Shown here in pieces: positions 57,600 through 64,000 of a DNA stretch of 64,000 nt. A model generated the notes under the pieces. The model was not told the DNA's origin and made no database searches. It saw nothing but the letters and a program-made list of their open reading frames with translations. Within the stretch, counting starts at the first letter, position 1, and each line of letters opens with the position of its first letter. This stretch comes from Otatea glauca. Its lineage: Eukaryota; Streptophyta; Magnoliopsida; Poales; Poaceae. The stretch is from contig CM070730.1 of assembly GCA_036346275.1 (NCBI GenBank), forward strand, positions 10,044,309 to 10,108,308, given 5' to 3'. A program made the position numbers and the translations under genes.

Positions 57600-58481
57600 C
57601 AGGGTTTAAAATGCCGACGAAAACCGGTCGATTTTTAAAAACCGCCGTGCTTGAGCAGTTCGGCAAGTAAAACCGTTCGAAAACCGCTCGATGAATAGTA
57701 AATTTAAAAATTTGAAGAAATTTCGCAAAAAGTGTCAAAAAATTTGAATTTTTTTGCGGTCCCGAGGCCATCCTAATGATTGTATAAAATTTTCGATTAT
57801 TATCGACACGTACATTTTTAAAAATTCGAGCGTTGATATCACAATATATGCTCTTTAGTTTTTTATTTTCTAGGGGCACAAAATGAAGTCTAATATTTCT
57901 TAAACTTTTTTGTGATGTTATAACTTATTTACAATGATTATGTAAAATTTTGAGAAGATGATCGATATGTGTATTTTTTAAAAATTCGAAAGTGATATTA
58001 TCATTGTATATGCTCTTCTATTTTTGATTTTATATAGGTACTAAATGAAGTATAATATTTTTTAAAATTTTATTGCATAATAATTTGGAACTATTTATGG
58101 TTACATTAAATTTTCAGAATATAAAAAATCTTTTAAATATTTATAAATATCTGACAATATCTTTGTTCCTTTTCCTTAATTGCTGTTTTGGATTTTTTAG
58201 AAGTAACAAATGATTTCAAAAATTATTTAAATTTCTCTGAGGTGTTTTATAGATTAATTGGGATTTGTGTAATTTTTTCAATTTTTTTGCATTTTTCCTT
58301 TCATTTCCATCATTTTTCCTTCTGTCGTCGGTTTTCGAGCTTTTCGACCGGTTTTCGTTTTTTTTGAATTGGTTTGACCTTCGCAAACCGATCGGTTTTT
58401 ACCGAATTTCGACCGGTTTTCGCGAAAAACCGGTGCCGAGCAATTCTCGAAATTCAATTCGAAAACGAAATTGTTAACCTG
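57600..58481. mobile_element. Non-autonomous hAT element, copy 4 (reverse orientation)
   Basis: It starts CAGGGTTTAAAATGCCGACG (the mirror of the right end of copy 1) and ends TTAACCTG. The flanks GCTCTGCC (57592-57599) and GCTGTGCC (58482-58489) match at 7/8. The interior mirrors copies 1 and 3. Confidence 0.8.
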
Positions 58482-58489
58482 GCTGTGCC

Positions 58490-59733
58490 TCGTCAGTTGA
58501 TCCTAGCTGCTAGCCCTACACTGTTTCAGTAATCGGTACTGGTTGGGGATGGAGCCAAGTCTCAGTAGCAGTTAACGTCATGGCTGACGAATCGAAATTA
58601 ATTCCGTGGAATTCCACTTTCGCCCCTGCTCAGAAACTGAGTACATGTACTACTTTGGTTCGCTAGAGAAATTTTCATAGGTGCAAGGCATAATTCTACA
58701 GTCTTGTACAATAATTTTATAGTATTATAAATTTAATGTATATATTTAAAATTTACTAAAAGTATAATACAAATAGTTCTAAGGTCTTACAAATCTCAAA
58801 CAGTCGAAATCGAAACTAATTTAATCAATAAATTTACCCTATTGAAGATGTTATTTTCTAGTGTTTTTTAAATTTTTAGGGTGTTAGGGCATATCTGGCA
58901 CCACCCTATTTCTACCCCTGACTAGACATGGAGACAAAATTCCACTTAGTTCATGGCGGGCGAAATAACTTTATTTATGAGCAATCCGTGCATCCAAGAG
59001 GGCGGATCCTATGATAGAGTTTCTATCATAGTTTGTATGGGAACTGTATCTTAAGCTGTTACCCGATTTAACTAACAGTATCACCTATAATGTATTGATA
59101 GGGTCAAACTGGATGCGCAGAGAAAACCTAACGTGAGGAGATGGAAGAATAATCCATGCTTTATTCAAAGATTCCATACTTTCTTTTAAGAATACAATGC
59201 TGTCTGGTCCACGTGGTTGAGCTAACCATGTTCATGTTTCAGTTCCGAGAGGAGACCCGCAGAATGGCAGGCCTCAAGAACAAAAGAGAGTATTTTTGTG
59301 GATGCAAGTCAAGGAACACAACAACATGAGCATGGATACCTCTACGTATCTTTTTAAAAAAATTATATAAATATTAAAGTACGAGCTAATGATATATAGG
59401 TCACTGTATTCTCGCCGTTGTAATTAATTCCCCCGATATTGCATGCTAACTCAACAACATTCCACTTCTAGTTACCAAAATATCAAGAATAAAAAACTCA
59501 ATAGAACTTACGATACAGCCAAAAGTCCACAACGACTCATCATGCTATGACTGCGGAAGATTTGCACAAAACACAACTAGCAGCACAGGACCGCGCACAG
59601 TGCTGCTGAGATGTTCCTGCCGTTCTGCCAGTCTCCTCTCTGAACTGAAACGGCCGCTCCCTTTCTCAATGTTCAGATCTCATTTTATTCAGGAACCAGG
59701 GCTTCAGCCCCGGACACGGAGATCAAAAGAGAA
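58490..59733. other. Host-like spacer, no gene recognised
   Basis: Mixed composition with no convincing open frame, RNA gene or transposon end. Confidence 0.4.
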
Positions 59734-61295
59734 TTTTTTACTGTTTTAGCCTAACGGATTTTAATTTTTTCGAGACTAGCAGTTGTTCTGACGAAATTGC
59801 AAAAATGGCATGTGAACAGTAAATTTGAGCGGACCCAGATCGCGGGATTTTATTTCATTCATCTTCCCGCAGATCGGATCTGCGGGATATATATTTTTTT
59901 ACCGCGATTCCAGCGGACGGCGTCCGTGGTTTAATTTTTTAAAAGAATTTCGGAGTTCCAGCGGTTTGGAACCACGGGAACTCCGGGTGGGGGTTGTAGG
60001 GCGACGCAAGTGGGGAAAAAATATATAGGACTCTATGGACGTTGAAAAATTTCCAAATTTTTTGTGGAGGTTCTTGACATATCAATGATATTTTCATAAA
60101 AATTTCTGAAGATTATCACATATGAGGAGTTTTTAAAAATTCGAACATTACAACCGTCTTGATGAAACACTGACAAGTAAATTTTAACCGAACGAAAAAT
60201 GAAACAAATCACGTTAGAAAATTTTGGAATTTTTTGTCTATGGTTATGATGCATCATTAATATTCCCATAAAATTTTATGATGGTGAACAAGCTGTATGA
60301 ATTTATTAAAATTTACACATTGCTACTATCCTGATTAAAGTCATACCAGCAAAAATGAACCAAATGAAAAATGGTACAAACCACTTTAGAAATTTTTGAA
60401 ATTTTTTGGGTATGGTTATGATGCATCATTAATATTCTCATAAAATTTTCTGATGATGAACAAGCTGAATGAATTTATTAAAATTCAGACAGTGCAACTA
60501 TCCTGATTAAAGTCATATTGGCAAAAATCAACCAAATGATTTTTAATAAATTCATTCAGCTTATTCATCATCAGAAAATTTTATGAGAATATTTACGATG
60601 CATCATAACCATACACAAAAAATTTAAAATTTTCTAAAGTGGTTTGTACCATTTTTCATTTGGTTCATTTTTGCCGGTACAGCTTTAATCAAGATAGTAG
60701 CACTGTCTAAATTTTAATAAATTCATACAGCTTGTTCATCATCAAAAAAATTTATGGAAATATTAAAGATACATCATAACCATAGACAAAAAAATTCAAA
60801 ATTTTCTAACGTGGTTTGTTTCATTTTTCGTTCGGTTAAAATTTACTTGTCAGCGTTTCATCAAGACAGTTGCAATGTTTGAATTTTTAAAAATTCCTCA
60901 TATGTGATAATATTTTGAAATTTTTATGGAAATATCACTGATATGTCGAGAACTTCTACAAAAAATTTAGAAATTTTTCAACGTCCATCGGGTCCTACAT
61001 ATTTTTTCCCCACTTGCATCGCCCTGCAACCCCGTACCACCCACCCCCGCCCCCGCCCAAACCGCTGGAACTCCGAAAAAAAAATTAAAAAATTAAACTG
61101 CAGATGCCATCCGCTAGAATCATGGTAAAAAATAAAAAATATCCCGCGGATCCGATTCTCGGGAAAATGAATAAAATAAAATCCCGCGATCTGGGTCCGC
61201 TCGAATTTACTGTTCACAGGCCATTTTTACAATTTCGTCCGAACAACGGCTAATCTCGAAAAAAATACAAGCCGTCGGGCTAGAACAGTAAAAAA
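59734..61295. mobile_element. Large palindrome (foldback-type element), 1.56 kb
   Basis: The two ~780-bp arms mirror each other from TTTTTTACTGTT...AGC at the left to the same sequence inverted at the right, meeting near 60515-60540. Outer arm parts share GACGAAATTGCAAAAATGG, AGCGGACCCAGATCGCGGGA and CAGCGG blocks. Inner parts share TGATGCATCATTAATATTC and GTACAAACCAC blocks. No coding capacity; no TSD of 8-10 bp is evident. Confidence 0.85.
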
Positions 61296-61382
61296 GATGT
61301 ACCGTCTTCTTCAAGAAGTACGGATTTCTAATCATTCCTCCACCCCGCATGTTTGCTTTTCCTTGTTAATTCTATTTGTGAT

Positions 61383-62079
61383 TGTTGGGGCTGAAAAATG
61401 TGACGATGGATTAATCGGCTCAAACACACGAGAACGCCGGGTTCAAACTGGTTCGGAGCGTGTCAGCCGATTTGATCCTGCAATTGGCAAGATAGATAAA
61501 AAAATATTCTTAAATCTGATCTAATATGATAATCGGTAAAGATCTTAACAGCTATGCAAAGACGATAAAATCAAAAAATAACAATAAGTCTAAACAGCTT
61601 ATTATGGCTGATTAGATGATTGATAAAGGTAGATTTTCTCTGAAAGGCGATACGCAACAAGATCGGAGAAAAATCAAATCTGATTGGCGTAATCAAGGAT
61701 GATCAGCAATCGGCGATGCGCAACTTTATTGATCATAATTGGATTACAAGGGAGATTCTAAGTTACAAAACCACTCCTAGTTGGCAAGAAAGTAAATAAA
61801 AAGTAGATGCGAGTTGTTTGATTGATTGAGTTGTTTTTCTTTTGCTTGCCTTTGACCTTCTTTTATAGTGCATCGGCCGATCATATCCTTTTTCAATGCG
61901 TCGCCAACTGCGATCCGTATTGGCCTTTGTAGAGATAAAATATCGTCTTTTAATCAATATCAGTCATAATTTTATCTTTAACTTAACTTTACTCTTTTTA
62001 ACCAATATCGGTTAGAAATATCCTTTTTTATCCTTAACCTGATAAATTGGTTATACCTTGCCAAATTTGGGTGCTAACA
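61383..62079 (-). repeat. 3' LTR of the gypsy-like element, 697 bp
   Basis: On the plus strand it runs TGTTGGGGCTG...GGTGCTAACA and matches 63505-64000 over the visible part. Minus-strand TATAAAAG at 61860-61867. Confidence 0.85.
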
Positions 62080-62095
62080 TATGCCCCCCATTTTT
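62080..62095 (-). other. Polypurine tract of the gypsy-like element
   Basis: The minus strand reads AAAAATGGGGGGCATA immediately before TGTTAGCACC. Confidence 0.8.
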
Positions 62096-62350
62096 GGAAG
62101 ATAATAGGTTATCTTCCAAAAATCTTCTTCATCGGCTTCAACATTGATCGGCTTAGCATAATTTTTGAAACATCGTTGCTGTAACTGCTCCATTTATGGC
62201 GCCATAAAATCTTAAGACGCGTATCTTTACCATTAACTACTCGCAAACGCCGAAAAAGTTCTCGCCTTTTACTGTTCCTTTTACCCCCTATAAATATGGG
62301 ACCCATTCTAACCTAATCTTTAATTCATCGGACTGAGCAGCTTCACCGCA

Positions 62351-63300
62351 CTACGTGATAAAACATTCGACATGCTCTAAAGTAGTGACGGAATCATCCC
62401 CTGAGAATTTTGCAAAATCAGGAACTTTGAAGTTTTTAGGATAAGGCATACGGTCAATGTAATCAAGGTACGACTTTCGATAACATGTAACCTTTCCTTT
62501 GGATTGTATGCCGAATTGGTCTCGCAATACGGCATATATTTGATTGGCCCAATTCACTGCATTAGCCGATCCAATGTTAGAATTTTGCTAATTACGTTCG
62601 TAATTAGCATTCTGTCCCCCGAGCTAAGCTTGGGTTGATGGGTTGCTTGGGCCGATGGGAATTGATGAGGTTGTTCATAGCCTACGTTGGTTCTCCTAGT
62701 AATCGTCTCTGGTACTGGAACAAAAGGTTCCGAGTACGTTACAACCTTGTATGGAGCCATATTCCTCTGCGAAATTAGCTCAAGGTAATGTGGGTGCCTA
62801 GGAGGTTCAATCGACTGTGAAACCGATTGGGGAAAAGCGTAAAACAGAGTTGAGGGTGGTAAGTTAACTAGTGCATCCAACTTAGCAGCATCAGTATAAG
62901 CTTGATAATGCACAACCCCACTTGTATGAGGATCTCGTGGCAGTATTACGGTCGGCTGGGTTGGCATCATGGTAAGAGATGGAGTAGTAGCCGATGGTTT
63001 AGGAACGGCCACTAAAACTGGGTTTTGTGTGCTTGGTGCTACCGAATAGACTAGGTAATTCAGCAAGGTTTGCAATAGATCAAGTTGTCTTCCAGTCGAT
63101 GCCAACTCTTGAGCAAAAGTCTTAACACTATTAGCAATCATCGGCTTAAGAGTTGTAATTAGAGTCGATGATAGGTTAATCAAAGCATGGTGCATAGATT
63201 GACTAATCATGGCGGATAATTCAGCTTGTGCAGGCATGTATTGACTCACTGATGCATCAGTAATCCCTACGTCGCCAAGAGGGTTGACCGTCGACAACAC
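62351..63300 (-). pseudogene. Gypsy-type Gag pseudogene
   Basis: The N-terminal part (63300-62554) is an open frame of about 248 residues rich in Ser, Thr and Pro. A frameshift then leads to AVNWANQIYAVLRDQFGI, KVPDFAKFSGDDSVTTLEHV and a stop (62557-62351), the start of a retrotransposon Gag (capsid) domain. Two TAG codons stand where Gln is expected near 62580 and 62625. Capsid is incomplete; no zinc knuckle, protease or reverse transcriptase follows. Confidence 0.75.
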
Positions 63301-63481
63301 GGTTTTCTGAGTGACACCATGTGGGGTTTTCTAATAACAACTTAGCATCATCTCCTCGAGTGTGGTTTTGCATATTCGATCTTTTTGCGATGTTATGGTG
63401 TTAAATCGTCCAATATCGGGACGATTATAGCTTCAGTGTTGAGATCGAACAACAGAATTGATTTTCCAGAAAAAGATATCG

Positions 63482-63502
63482 TGTCCCACCGGGCGTGCCA
63501 AA
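63482..63502 (-). other. Primer-binding site of the gypsy-like element
   Basis: The minus strand reads TGGCACGCCCGGTGGGAC shortly after the LTR end, a primer-site sequence commonly seen in grass gypsy elements. The exact tRNA was not determined. Confidence 0.6.
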
Positions 63503-63504
63503 AG

Positions 63505-64000
63505 TGTGCTAGCGCCGAAAAATGTGACGATGGATTAATCAGCTCAAACACACGAGAAATCTGGGTTCAAGTTGGTTCGGGGCGTGCCAACCGATTTGAT
63601 CCTGCAATTGGCAAGATAGATAAAAAAATACTCTCAAAGCCGATCTAATATGATAGTCGACAAGATATAAACAGATATGCAAAGCCAAATAAATCAAAAG
63701 GTAACGATAAGTCTAAATAGCTTGTTATGGCTGATTAGATGATTGATAAAGGTATATTTTCCCGAAAAAGGCGATGCGCAACAAGGTTGGAGAAAAATCA
63801 AACCTGATTGGTATAATTGAGGATGATCAACAATCGGCGATGCGCAACTTTATTGACCACAATCGGATTATAAGGGAGATTCTAAGTTACAAAACTACTC
63901 TTAATTCACAGGAAAGTAAATAAAAAGTAGATGAGAGTTGTTTGATTGATTGGGTTGTTTTTCTTTTGCTCGCCCTTGATTTCCTTTTATAGTACATCAG
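63505..64000 (-). repeat. 5' LTR of the gypsy-like element (partial)
   Basis: Starts TGTGCTAGCGCC on the plus strand and matches 61383 onward with scattered substitutions. The rest lies beyond the window. Confidence 0.85.

Larger units (their letters stand above)
61383..64000 (-). mobile_element. Ty3/gypsy-like gag-only LTR element, 5' LTR leaves the window
   Basis: The LTR at 61383-62079 repeats from 63505 onward. Polarity is minus: polypurine tract at 62080-62095, primer-binding site at 63482-63502, TATA boxes on the minus strand in both LTRs (61860-61867, 63984-63991). The internal region is only 1.43 kb and holds gag remnants without pol. The left TSD candidate is GTGAT (61378-61382). 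Confidence 0.85.

Overview
The window is nuclear DNA of a flowering plant, most likely a grass (Poaceae). The only intact host-type gene is a GC-rich, intronless cytochrome P450 of the CYP89 type. Around it lie nested plant transposons with A/T-rich spacers. There are no bacterial operons, no rRNA or tRNA genes that I can see, and no CRISPR array. Nearly everything outside the P450 is mobile DNA, much of it with readable ends and target-site duplications (TSDs).

Layout. 1-11295: a minus-strand Copia (SIRE-like) LTR retrotransposon with about 2.7-kb LTRs. It encodes a decayed Gag and no pol, and it sits in a plus-strand Copia protease fragment (11296-11630). 11.6-23.9 kb: A/T-rich DNA with several non-autonomous hAT elements (8-bp TSDs), a possible Helitron end, a MITE and an LTR remnant. 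24017-37274: a 13.26-kb Mutator-like element (MULE1) with about 150-bp terminal inverted repeats (TIRs) and a 9-bp TSD. On the minus strand it carries a 788-aa MURA transposase, a broken multi-exon plant mobile domain (PMD) gene, a small acidic-protein gene and a two-exon gene with Asp-rich tandem repeats. 40057-46278: a second MULE (MULE2) in the opposite orientation, with the same cargo in shortened, broken form. 46613-48151: the CYP89-like P450 with a TATA box. 48.5-49.6 kb: an element carrying a beta-tubulin exon-1 fragment. 50.8-56.3 kb: two arrays of a roughly 125-bp repeat flank a LINE that is split by a solo LTR. 56.7-58.5 kb: P450 pseudogene pieces and hAT MITEs. 59734-61295: a 1.56-kb palindrome. 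61383-64000: a minus-strand gag-only Ty3/gypsy-like element whose 5' LTR runs off the window.

The most interesting system is the MULE pair. Both elements carry the same gene set in the same order: transposase, then PMD protein, then a DUF-like protein with Asp-rich repeats. This points to a multi-gene MULE lineage rather than chance gene capture. MULE1 has an almost intact transposase but a broken PMD gene, and MULE2 is an internally deleted relative.
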